Part shown: in pieces, positions 21,915 to 31,661 of the stretch
Layout: the number at the start of each line of letters is the position of its first letter
Numbering within the stretch: position 1 is the stretch's first letter
Assembly (NCBI GenBank): GCA_050084985.1
Contig: JBITNC010000001.1
Location: 189,596,001 to 189,660,000, forward strand
Reading direction: 5' to 3'
DNA length: 64,000 nucleotides
Source of the DNA: Nageia nagi
Taxonomy: Eukaryota > Pinophyta
Program-made: the position numbers and the translations under genes
Notes under the pieces: generated by a model
What the model was told of the DNA's origin: nothing
Seen by the model: the letters and a program-made list of their open reading frames with translations, nothing else
Databases searched by the model: none

Positions 21915-22520
21915 TCATTCATATTCAAAATGTGAACACTTGAAAACATCATACCAAGGTTCTATCTCAAAAGAATCAAGAATAGGGAATGACAAACACG
22001 TTAATAAAGGTGTAGTATTTTCTATGGAAAGAGCAGCCAAACCATTTGAATCCTCAACATGTGAAACATTATGCCAATCAACCTTGAAACCAATATTACT
22101 AGAAATAAATTCCAAAGTATCATCTTGATTCATAATGATGATCTTATTAGGATATTTGGGTTGTTTCAAATCATCCTTCCATGGAATGAGGAGAAAAAAA
22201 TCATACTTAAATTCATTTCTTAGATAAGAAATTTGGATTAACAAACATTATTTTAAAGAAATTTTTCTAGTTTTGGGTTTTTGGAAAACATCATCTAAAT
22301 CCCAAACCAAAGAATGAGCTTCATGATCGGACATTTTCAAATGATAATTTTCAAGATACCATTCATTTGAATGCATAACATAATTCATTTTATTTTGCTT
22401 ATTTTGCAAATCAAGTGTAGAAAGAAGACAACCATCATCCATGTGTTGATATGATAGATAATCATTTTCAATGAGAGCATAAGAGAGGGGCATGTTACAT
22501 ACCTCATTAGTTTCAACCAT
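21915..22520 (-). CDS. two adjoining unrecognised ORFs
   Basis: Two minus-strand open frames follow each other with three bases between: 22248-22520 (90 codons) then 21915-22244 (109 codons). The composition looks protein-like, with many Trp, His, Cys and acidic residues (YQHMDDGCLL, HSLVWDLDDVFQK, DWHNVSHVEDSNGL). I do not recognise a family. They may be one ancestral frame split by a small indel or stop, perhaps the accessory region of a retroelement. No LTR or RT motif lies next to them. Confidence 0.35.
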
Positions 22521-22708
22521 GTTTAAAGGTAAACTTGCTTGTGGCTTCTCTTAAGTGTTATCGATGTAGTTAATTTCAATATGAAAATAATATCTTTTAG
22601 TACAAGTTTGATTAAAACATATTTTCTCTTCAAATAACACTTATTATTGGATCACTTTCTCAACATTCTAATCATAACATCTTTCATTCTCACAACTTAG
22701 ACCAAAAG

Positions 22709-23134
22709 TGTTGGAATGTATAATGCATTATTGTAAGGTTTTGTAATGTTCTTCTTTGTCAATACTTAAAGGTATCCCTATATACCTTAAGTATTTAAGT
22801 GAATATGATAATGTAACTTTTACTACACTCCTCATGAGCATGCCCCTTGGGTAAGTAGCTGAAGCATGTCATGCCTTTGTAGAATGGTTAAAAGGGTGAT
22901 CCAAGGGAGGATTTTGACCTATAAGTAGACGACCTTCTCCTTGTGATATCACTCACTAAAACTTGAAGCAAAAGTATGCTCTAGGATTAATGTTACGAAG
23001 GGAAGAAAGAGGTCTTGTAAGAGAGTTGTATTTGTAAATGAGAAAGATCTTAGTTAGTGGATGTAATCTCCTATATGAGAGGAACCACTTTATATGTGTG
23101 TCAAATTTATGAGATTAGCTATTGTGTTATTTTT
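22709..23134 (+). repeat. Copia-type LTR copy 1, left part
   Basis: It begins TGTTGGAATGTATAATGC and is clearly homologous to 42332-42902, sharing TATCCCTA...ACCTTAA, TCATGAG.ATGCCCCTTGG, GGGAGGATTTTGACCTATAA and other phrases. The promoter-like CTATAAGTAG lies near 22920. The LTR is cut at 23134 by the chromovirus insertion and resumes at 28950. Confidence 0.75.
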
Positions 23135-23554
23135 TGTTAGGATCCCACATCCTAACATTTTAGTGTTAGTATTAGTATTTTATTAAATTGTTGGCCTATA
23201 TTGTAATATTATGATTGTAAGGGTGGGGCTTGCTTTTGCATTACTATTAGGGTTAAGGTTAGTTTATTATAAATAGATAGAAGTGTGTGGAGAAAGAAAT
23301 GTGTGGAGAAAGACATCTTGAACATTATTTTACACCTTTGGAGTTGTAAGGAGGTAGCCCCCTTGAAGCAGCCTGTGATTTTGGTACTATTCAGTAAAAT
23401 TCTATCTTTATATGCTTATTGATGCTATTTAATATTCTATTTACCAATGCATGCTCTGTTATTTGCAATAGATAATTGTAATTTTCCTATTTCAATTCCA
23501 TATTCATTTCATTTTTGCAATATTTCCATTTTTCATACTTGTAGCATTGTAACA
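23135..23554 (+). repeat. chromovirus 5' LTR
   Basis: 420 bp from TGTTAGGATCCCACATCC to GCATTGTAACA, with a promoter-like TTATTATAAATAG at about 23265-23277. It contains a short internal duplication of GTGTGGAGAAAGA near 23285-23310 that the 3' LTR lacks, explaining the length difference. Confidence 0.88.
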
Positions 23555-23556
23555 TC

Positions 23557-23570
23557 TAGTATTAGAGCTC
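23557..23570 (+). other. chromovirus primer binding site (degenerate)
   Basis: TAGTATTAGAGCTC follows the LTR by two bases. It is a decayed form of the tRNA-Met complement TGGTATCAGAGC. Confidence 0.7.
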
Positions 23571-24119
23571 TTTCTAGGGCCATTTTGCTGCAAGAATGTT
23601 TTTTTTTCCTTAGAGGTCTAAGCTAGAAACCCTGTACTGAGGGTTTTAAAATATCTAGGAGGATCTATCATTTTTGGCTAAGCACACTTGCCCATAAAGC
23701 TATGTGTGAAGTGAGGTGCAAAAAAATCTGCACCAATACCCAAGCCTTAGATAGAACCTACACAAAATTGGACTCCACATATCGAAAGGTATATCAGAGA
23801 CTATCTAGGTGATAAACTGAAACTAGGTAGGAAGCTATGTCGATCATCTATAAAGTATAGTGCACTAGCAAGTGCTGCTAGAAAGTTTCTTATCATAGAA
23901 GCCATATTTGTAGCCTCTTTTCTTATGAAAGTTGGATAGGAGGGGTGTTTAAACAAGCCTACAGAGTAGATAATCCTTACCCTAGAATCATTCTTTTACA
24001 CAAACAACCTTGATTCGGGAAGTGTAATGTATGAGATGTTTTTTAGAGCTAACAAAAATAGCAATTTCTAAAAATATCAATTTTCAAAAAATCAACTTCA
24101 AAAATAGCAATTTCCAGAA

Positions 24120-25076
24120 ATGGCACCTGAAACAAGATCCCAAATAGCAGCACAAGCTGATCCTACCATGATGAACTTACAAACTATGATCCAACATATG
24201 GTAGATACACTTACTAGTACATTCAGGGTAGAAATTTGATAAATACAAACCCAAATATAGACCCTTGATAGTAAATGTGACAGTGTTCAACTAAGTCTTA
24301 GTCATACCAACAATGCATCCAATTCATAGCAATCAAGGCAGTCAGGAAATCAATAAGGCTATCATCATAATTTTTAGAGCCAACAAGGTGGTTTCATTCT
24401 TTCATGCACAACCAAATTAGATTTTCCTCGATTTGATGGAGATAATTACATTGGTTGGATTTATAAGGTTGGATAGTATTTCACATTGAACCAAATCCTA
24501 AAGGATCTGAAAGTGTACATGGCATCTTTTCATTTGGATCATGAGGCTCTCCAATGGCACCAATGGTACTCAAAGATGCATCTTGCTCCATCATGGGATG
24601 AATTCATGTAAAAATTATTAATCTATTTTGGTCCTAATGACTATGAAGATTTCATAGGGACATTGACCAAGCTACATCAAATGGCCATAATCAAAGAATA
24701 CCAAAATCAATTTAAGAAATTGGCAAATCACACAGAGGGGTTAGACTATGCATTTTTCATAAGTTATTTTATCAATGGTTTAAAGGAAGAAATTAAACCA
24801 GAGGTCAAAATTTTTAATCCCAAAACTATGATGGATGCTATTGCCTTGGTAAAACTCCCTGAAGATAAAGCCAATGCTCATCGAATAAATGCAAGACCTC
24901 CATTCACTAGAACATATAATCTTTCCCATTCCTCTAATAACACAAGTGCCCCACCACCAAATCACATAATGCAAACTAAGAAGTTAACGTGGGAGGAAAT
25001 GAAAGAATATCAAAATAAGGGCTTGTGCTATAATTATGATGAGAAATTTGTTCGTGGTCATCATTGTACACAATAA
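24120..25076 (+). pseudogene. chromovirus gag
   Basis: The start is likely the ATG at 24120 (MAPETRSQ). After a degraded stretch the gag core appears: LDFPRFDGDNY, then FHLDHEALQWHQW, and an open frame from 24663 (YQNQFKKLANH, YFINGLKEEIKPEV). It ends in a zinc knuckle CYNYDEKFVRGHHC in which the second Cys is Tyr. Stop codons replace residues before 24660. Gag forms the particle and binds element RNA. Confidence 0.8.
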
Positions 25077-25085
25077 TAGTTATAT

Positions 25086-25560
25086 TTGCTTAATATTGAT
25101 GCTCCCAGTGAGGAGGAATATGAGAGTGCAGTTGAAGAAGCTATAGAGGAAATTATAGATGAGGAGGCCCTAGTTATCTTTTACAATGCATTGGCAAGAA
25201 TTACCACCCCTCAAACTATGAAGGTCAAAGGGTTTTTTAAAAAGTACCCTCTCATAATATTATTGGATTTGAGAAGTACTCATAATTTCATTAATCCATG
25301 AGTGGCTAAAGTTGCTAATTGTTACATACATCCTACAAATAATTTTGAGGTTATGGTCAGTAATGGAGGAAAAATAGCATGTAAAGTCACATGTCACAAT
25401 CTCAAATTGAGCATGGACCACTATACTTTGAAAAGTGACATGTATGCTTTACCATTTGGGGATGTGACATAATTTTGGGGGTACAATGGTTGAGAACTTT
25501 GGGCACCATACAGTGGAATTTTGCAGAGCTATGGATGACCTTCAAAATAGATGAACAAGA
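25086..25560 (+). pseudogene. chromovirus protease remnant
   Basis: An acidic stretch (PSEEEYESAVEEAIEE) leads to ILLDLRSTHNFINP. Gypsy proteases have L-x-D-S-G-S/A-T-H-N-F; here the active-site S-G is changed to L-R. The following VMVSNGGKIACK segment also fits the family. Frame breaks follow near 25470. Confidence 0.75.
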
Positions 25561-25753
25561 GCACACTCTCAAGAGATCATAGGGTGGATCTATACAAATT
25601 GTGAGCTCACATCGCATGGAAAAGATCCTATGAAAAATTGAAAAGGGGATGCTGGCATAGTTACATTTCTTATCAATCACCAAATTTGAAATCACAGAGC
25701 CTAAAGATCTATAGCCCATCTTAAATAAGTATTCAAGTACCTTTGAGGAACTA

Positions 25754-27113
25754 ATGGGCTTACCACCCCAGCGATCACATGATCATGCTATCCAATTGGT
25801 GCCAAGAAGTCACCCACCAAACATTTATCCTTATTGGTATCCTTTCCTACAAAAAAATGAAATTGAAAAATTGGTTAAGGAATTGTTGGATGCAGGAGTA
25901 ATCCAACCTAGCATAAGATCATATTATTCTCCAATTATATTGGTTCATAAAAAAGATGGTTCATGGCATATGTGTGTGGATTTTAGGGCCCTCAACAAAA
26001 TTACAATCAAGGGCAAATTTCTCATCCCAATCATTGATGAATTATTAGATGAACTGCATGGTGCAAGACATTTTTCCAAGTTGGACCTACAATTTGGGTA
26101 TCACCAAATTCATCTCAAGGAAGAGGATATACCAAAAATTACATTTCACACCCATGAGGGCCATTATGAGTTCCTGGTCATGCCTTTTGGCCTAACAAAT
26201 GCTCCATCCACATTTCAAAGTTTAATGAATCAGGTGTTTCATTCATTTCTCAAGAAGTTCATTTTAGTTTTCTTTGATGATATATTGATCTACAGTAAGA
26301 CATGGCAAGAACATGTAGCACATGTTGACCAAACCCTACAAATCTTGAAGGAACACCAGCTATATGCAAAAAAATCAAAATGATAATTTGGCAAGAGGGA
26401 AATTGACTACTTAGGCCATATTATATCTGAAGAGGGAATTAAGATGGACCCATAAAAGATTACTAACATCCAAGATTGGTCTATTCATAAATCTTTGAAA
26501 AGTCTTCAAGGATTCTTAGGGTTGATATGCTATTATCAAAAATTTGTGAAGGATTATGGCAAGATTGTAGCACCTCTAACCATGTTGTTGAAAAGGAATG
26601 CTTTCCAATGGTCCCCTCAAGCTGAGGCAACTTTCATTAAGCTCAAGGAGGTGATGTGTACCACCCCAAAATTAGCAATGCTAGACTTTTCTAAAAACTT
26701 TATGATAGCAAGTGATACTTATGGAGTAGTAATCACTACAATTTTAATGCAAGAAGGGCATCCCTTGGCATTCACTAGTAGAGCACTCTAGAAAAAAATT
26801 GGGCAAATCCACTTATGAAAAAGAAATGCTTGCCATAATTCATGCAGTTCAACATTGGATACCATGTCTCATTAGTCATCATTTCAACATCCTCATAGAT
26901 CATCATAGTTTGCAATTTGTCATTGAGCAATGCATTTCTACACCTGAGCAACAAAAATGGGTGACCAAACTACTGGGGTATGATTATGAGATAGTATACC
27001 ATAAAGGCAAGGAGAATGTGGTTGTTGATGCTTTGTCCAAAAAATTTGAAGATCAAGTAGTACTGCAAGCTCTTTCATCTCCTATTCCTCAATGGTTGGA
27101 TAAAGTTAAATAA
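25754..27113 (+). pseudogene. chromovirus reverse transcriptase and RNase H
   Basis: Four consecutive pieces. 25754-26383 carries PPNIYPYWYPFLQKNEIEKL, SYYSPIILVHKKDGSWHMCV, DFRALNKITIKGKFLIP, FSKLDLQFGYHQI, FLVMPFGLTNAPSTFQSLMN and the catalytic FFDDILIYS. A short out-of-frame piece follows, with NWLGHIIS-like residues. 26495-26791 carries LQGFLGLICYYQKFV and the connection to RNase H. 26799-27113 carries YEKEMLAIIHAVQHW and the end DYEIVYHKGKENVVVDALSKK. This is Gypsy order. In-frame stops (for example after 26383 and at 26791) prevent one product. Confidence 0.9.
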
Positions 27114-28020
27114 GAGTTTGCAAAGGATAGTTCCACCCAAGAATTACTAAAATAGATCACTCAAGACCCCATGAGTAAACCACACCTTACATGGAAAGAT
27201 GGTATTTTGAGATTCAAAGGTCAAATTTTGTTATCGTCTCCTTCAAAATGTAAATCAAAAATACTTTTCAAATTGCATTCCACACCTACATCAAGACATG
27301 AAAGATTTTTGAAAACATATAAGCAAGTGGCATGATCATTCTATTATATAGGTATGAAATTGGATATCAAGCAGTTTGTGGTAGCTTGTGATGTGTGTTA
27401 AAGACAAAAGGGTGAGACAGTAGGTACTTCAAAACTCCTTCAACCTCTTCCCATACCTACCCATACATGGATCAATATCTCAATGGATTTCATTGAAGGC
27501 CTTCCAAAATCTCATGGTAAATCAGTTATTCTAGTGGTGGTTGATCAATTATCTAAATATGCTCATTTTGGTTCTTTGGCTCATCCCTACAAAGTAGTGA
27601 TAGTAGCATAATTATTGTTGGATACAATTTTCAAATTACATGGCATGCCAGAGATGATTATCAGTGATCGTGATCCTACTTTTACAAGTCACTTTTGGCA
27701 AGAGCTTTTTAAACTACAAGGTACCTAACTAAATATGAGTTTAGCATATCACCCACAAACTGATGGTCAAATTGAAATTATCAATAAATGTTTGGAAACA
27801 TATTATATTATTTTGCTTTAGCACAACCTATGCATTGGGTATGATGGCTTCCCTTGGCTAAGTGGTGGTATAATACATCTTATCATTCTACCAACAAGAT
27901 GACCCTCTATGAAGTAGTATATGGTTAAGCTACACCAATAGTCACCTCATATGTTGTAGGTACCAATAAAGTTTAGGTAATTGAATCAATTTTAGTTACT
28001 CTTGATGATATTCTTCATTT
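27114..28020 (+). pseudogene. chromovirus integrase
   Basis: The HHCC zinc finger is visible (LHSTPTSRHERFLKTYK, then ACDVC followed by a stop where Gln is usual). The catalytic triad can be traced: SMDFIEGLP (Asp), IISDRDPTFTS (Asp) and [12 protein letters not shown] (Glu). The frame has several stops between 27330 and 27950, and the region after 27800 is strongly degraded. In active elements this enzyme inserts the DNA copy. Confidence 0.88.
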
Positions 28021-28059
28021 GCTCAAGGATAACCTTTAGATAGCTCAACATCGTATGAA

Positions 28060-28315
28060 ACAATAGGTTGATCAGCAACATGTGGAAAGGGAGTTCCAGG
28101 TAGATGACATGGTATTTTTGAGGTTTCAACCTTATCACTAGAAATCCTTAAAAATAAAAGGCCCTCAAAAATTGGCTCCAAAGCTTTATGGTCTTTATAA
28201 GGTGTTATAGCACATTGGCCAAGCTGCATACAAATTGGAGCTTCTTACTTCTTCTAAGATTCACGTAGTGTTTCATGTCTCTTGCATTAAGAAAATGGTT
28301 AGATCAGAGGTTCAA
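28060..28315 (+). pseudogene. chromovirus integrase C-terminal region
   Basis: One frame reads DQQHVEREFQVDDMVFLRF, a stop, LKIKGPQKLAPKLYGLYKV and SKIHVVFHVSCIKK, matching the conserved end of chromoviral integrase (the family pattern D-x-V-x-L, F-x-G-P-Y, H-x-V-F-H-V-S). Confidence 0.8.
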
Positions 28316-28359
28316 TTTTAAACATAATTACTTGAGTTGGTAGAGAATGGATCAATGAT

Positions 28360-28509
28360 AGTTGTACCTGAGGTAGTTTTGGATCAATGCTCATGATAGC
28401 TTCGTAATCACTCCATCACAGAAGTCCTTATGTAGTGGCAAGGCATGGCACCATAAGATGCAACATGGGAAATCCTTCATCAGCTACATAACAATTTTCA
28501 CACTTTAAG
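28360..28509 (+). pseudogene. chromodomain of the Gypsy element
   Basis: PEVVLDQCS, stops, then ITEVLMQWQGMAP, a stop and DATWEILHQL. This is the chromodomain pattern V-L-x-x-R, V-x-W-x-G-x-P/L and E-x-T-W-E-x-x-x-x-L. In chromoviruses it guides integration to particular chromatin. Three stops make it non-coding now. Confidence 0.78.
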
Positions 28510-28532
28510 CTTTGAGGGCAAAGCTTCATCTC

Positions 28533-28545
28533 AAGAGGGGTGGCA
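28533..28545 (+). other. chromovirus polypurine tract
   Basis: AAGAGGGGTGGCA abuts the 3' LTR, as expected for Gypsy elements. Confidence 0.8.
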
Positions 28546-28949
28546 TGTTAGGATCCCACATCCTAACATTTTAGTGTTAGTATTAGTATTTTATTAAATT
28601 ATCAGCCAATATTGTAATATTGTAATTGTAAGGGTGGGGCTTGATTTTGCATTACTATTAGGGTTAGGGTAAGTTTATTATAAATAGATAAAAGTGTGTG
28701 GAGAAAGACATCTTGAATATTATTTTCTACCTTTGGAGTTGTAAGGAGGTAGCCCCCTTGAAGTGGCCTATGATTTTGTTACTATTTAGTAAAATCCTAT
28801 TTTTATCTATTTATTGATGCTATTTTGTATTTTATTTACTAGCACATGCTTTATTATTTGCAATAGATAATTGTCATTTTCTTATTTCAATGGCATTTTC
28901 AATTCATTTATATAATATTTTCATTTTTCATACTTGTAGCATTGTAAGA
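28546..28949 (+). repeat. chromovirus 3' LTR
   Basis: 404 bp, starting TGTTAGGATCCCACATCC and closely matching 23135-23554. The last bases are AAGA where the 5' LTR has AACA, so the terminal CA has mutated. Confidence 0.87.
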
Positions 28950-29032
28950 TTTTCTTTGAGTATTGATATTTTAGAGAGCTTTCAAGTGATCTTGGTAGAT
29001 TAGAATTTTAGTCTATTAAAATCAATCTTTCA
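28950..29032 (+). repeat. Copia-type LTR copy 1, right part
   Basis: ATTTTAGAGAGCTTTCAAGT and GATCTTGGTAGATTAG match the end of LTR copy 2 near 42835-42880, proving the host LTR continues past the chromovirus. It ends CA at 29032, followed by TTTGGTATAAGAT, a possible decayed tRNA-Met primer binding site. Confidence 0.7.
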
Positions 29033-29288
29033 TTTGGTATAAGATATTTCAAGTGATATTTGAGTTAAACTCACACTCCTAGTGCATTAAAAAGAGAATT
29101 TTCACTTTAGTGGAAGGATTAGTAAAAGATGATCTCTACATTATGGATCAAGTTCAAACAAAAATTTATTTATTATTTCTCATGTATCTCTCTACAAATT
29201 CACCAATTACTAATACAAATGAGTTTAGGATTGTATAAAAAACTCTTATTAATTTTTTTTGATATGAATACAAAAAAAAATTATTTTA

Positions 29289-29765
29289 AGAACCCCCTCA
29301 CGATTGCCATTTGGGATAAATCTTTTAAAGTCTCTACTATCCACATGACGATTGCAGATAGTAGCATGACTATAGCCAAACCATACCTGACTCAAAATCA
29401 AGTTGAATCCTACTTATAGTCACATAACAAAATAATGGAACAACAATTATGAAGCAACCTTGGGACCTCCTAAAGATGAATCAAAGCATCTAACCATCGT
29501 ATTGTCCCCTTGGGAAAAAGGATTTTTTATGAGATCATGAGGAAAATTGTTATAGGAACCCCCTCATGGCTACCCATAGGGTAAATATTTTAAATTTTCC
29601 ACTATCCACCTAGAGACTTATGGACAATAGTATGACTATAGACAAATCGAAGCATGATTGAAGCTAAACTATAGCCTTGCTACGATGTAATAGAACAACC
29701 ACTAAGATTCAAACCTAATACCTTCTAGAGATAAACCAAAGCATTTAACCAATGCATTGTCCCCT
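29289..29765 (-). mobile_element. two tandem SINE-like units
   Basis: Two units of about 215-220 bp (29289-29510 and 29554-29765) share ends GGAACCCCCTCA and TTGTCCCC in window direction. On the minus strand each starts GGGGACAATG, then has an A-box-like TTGGTTAAATGC (GATGGTTAGATGC in the other) and, about 35 bases on, GGTTTGAATC, a good B-box in the right-hand unit (AAGGTTGC in the left). Two Pol III boxes at this spacing suggest a tRNA-derived SINE. The similarity extends beyond the units, so the pair could also be a local tandem duplication of one SINE. Confidence 0.5.
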
Positions 29766-30525
29766 TTTGGATACTTATTTTATGTATATTTTTATATTAA
29801 TTTAATATGATTCTATTTGAGTCAAAATCTCAATATTTAAAAGCCTTTTTCATGAATTGAAGGTGTTAATGAAGTCCAAATACCATCTTGGAGCTATCAA
29901 TCAAATTTGGGTGTATTTTAACAAAAATCCTAAATTGTCTAGGATTAGGGCCTCTTTTACCACAATGCCCATGTTTTGGTACCCTCAAACCAATGCCTAT
30001 GATTTGATTCTTGGAACCAACAATACCATAATTCAACTCTTAAGAGTAAAAAATATAATAATTTTTTATTTTTGTAATTATTTGTACTCATGATTATTTT
30101 ATACAAGTTAAAAATCATTTAAATTGATTTTTTCATCTTTAGGATACCATTCGAGGTAATATAATCACTTGCCCACAAAAAGGAGCTATTTAAAATCATT
30201 GTTAAGAAATAACATTTTAAATTCTATCATTTTTCGTGCTCATTAATTGGAGGTTCATTATTTAGAATAATCTCTTGGATTATCAAAGACCATCTTATCA
30301 TAAAACCTTAAGGTGAAATAATCTTTTTAGAATTTCATGTGCTTATAATATATTTTTATGTTGGGTTCCTTTTACATGTCGTTGACTTTGCCAAGATATC
30401 AATTTGGCAGCCAAAATGTCTTAGGTATTATGGATTCCCCATATCATCAATGTATATCAATCTAGTGTCTCGTGGAGAATAACACTTTGTTAGGCCTGTT
30501 GTGCCAATTGTTCCTCTACTTTTTT
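29766..30525. other. intergenic DNA, nothing recognised
   Basis: A 78-codon open frame at 29857-30093 has no domain I know (KYHLGAINQIWVYFNKNPK). Otherwise AT-rich without recognisable structure. Confidence 0.35.
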
Positions 30526-31100
30526 CTAGTTTTGATCTTTTGAATCTTCTTTAGTCTTTGGGGTCATGATGGGGCATTTTGGGATTTTTGTGCTAAATAA
30601 TGAGAAAAAAAAATGAGATTTTTGGGATAAAATTGAAATATGCAAAGTAGGCGATTGAAATATTTTGTGGGGATGTGGGATGAGGTAATTAAGGAAAACC
30701 TGCTTCAATTTTTTTCTTTACAATTTTGGATTTTTTATGAGTGTTTTTATGTTTTTTTTTTTAATTTTTTTTTCTTTCCTTTTTTTTTTTTTCTGAAATA
30801 GAACAAACTCAAAACCAAATTATCTCACTCAATATGCATTAGAATTCAAAAAATCCTTTTGCATTGGAATCAAAAGCAAAAAGTCATAATTTACTTTTTT
30901 TTTCTTTGCTTTTACAATGCGATGCTTCAACACTAATTTTTATAATATGATCGATTGGTCAAAGGATTGTCTAAATTTCTTACAATTATTGTAATGGTTG
31001 GATTTCTAGTACAATTTACCTATTCTAAATATGATATAGTACTATGCAAATGAGATGGTTCAAACAAATACTTTCGACCCTGGAAAGAGCTCTGATACCA
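30526..31100 (-). pseudogene. leader and gag start of minus-strand LTR element
   Basis: A primer binding site on the minus strand (TGGTATCAGAGCTC, from 31100 down to 31087) is followed by a leader with long T/A runs (30730-30800). A frame near 30526-30708 contains MTPKTKEDSKDQN, which may be a gag N-terminus but stops at once. No further gag or pol is recognised, so the element is truncated. Confidence 0.55.
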
Positions 31101-31104
31101 CTTA

Positions 31105-31661
31105 TGATGGTTCTACTGTAAAAAAAACTTCAAACACTAGTGAAATCAATATTGTGGAAATTTGATTTTGGAATTTAGACTAATGGAGTGATAAGAGTCA
31201 TGTGAATTAAATTTATATTACATTATATCATAATGAATAACTTCCCACACAAAAAATAGATTAAAAAAAAACTAGTAATACATAAACTAGGGAAGACATG
31301 AAAATAATACCAAGGAAGTAGAGCTTCAATACTTTAGTATAATGGGCCTCTTTGAGAGGAAAAGCTTCTTTGCAATGATAATATAATTCTCAGAATAGTT
31401 CTTCCTCGCCTTTGAGACCCTTTTTATAGATTACATTAATATTATTCTCCCCTCTTTTGATTGGATACATTGCTATGACAATCTTATATAATATTATATG
31501 AATTGACCTTACACAATACTTTATGATAAGCTTACATAATATTCTATGACACACCATTTCGCCACATACCATTATTATCCTACACCTATTCTACCAATGC
31601 CACATCATATTACAAGTCATCCCATGAGGCATCTTGTGGGTCCATGTTAGATATGCAACAT
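31105..31661 (-). repeat. 5' LTR of truncated minus-strand element
   Basis: It ends (minus strand) at CA beside the primer binding site, separated by four bases. The other end is set at 31661, where the minus strand begins TGTTGCATATC; that boundary is a guess because no partner LTR is in the window. A promoter-like TCTATAAAAAGG lies on the minus strand at 31430-31419, about 230 bases from the proposed LTR start. Confidence 0.5.
31419..31430 (-). promoter_or_regulatory. TATA box of minus-strand LTR
   Basis: TCTATAAAAAGG on the minus strand, inside the LTR and upstream of the primer binding site. Confidence 0.5.

Larger units (their letters stand above)
23135..28949 (+). mobile_element. Ty3/Gypsy chromovirus, nested
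   Basis: A 5.8-kb element: LTR 23135-23554, degenerate primer binding site, gag, protease, RT, RNase H, integrase, chromodomain, polypurine tract and LTR 28546-28949. RT before integrase defines Gypsy, and the chromodomain after integrase marks a chromovirus (Tekay/Del-like by feel; lineage not tested). It sits in a Copia-type LTR whose halves are at 22709-23134 and 28950-29032. The target duplication is weak because the site is T-rich (TTTTT left, TTTTC right). Many stops interrupt gag and pol, so it is inactive. Confidence 0.9.
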
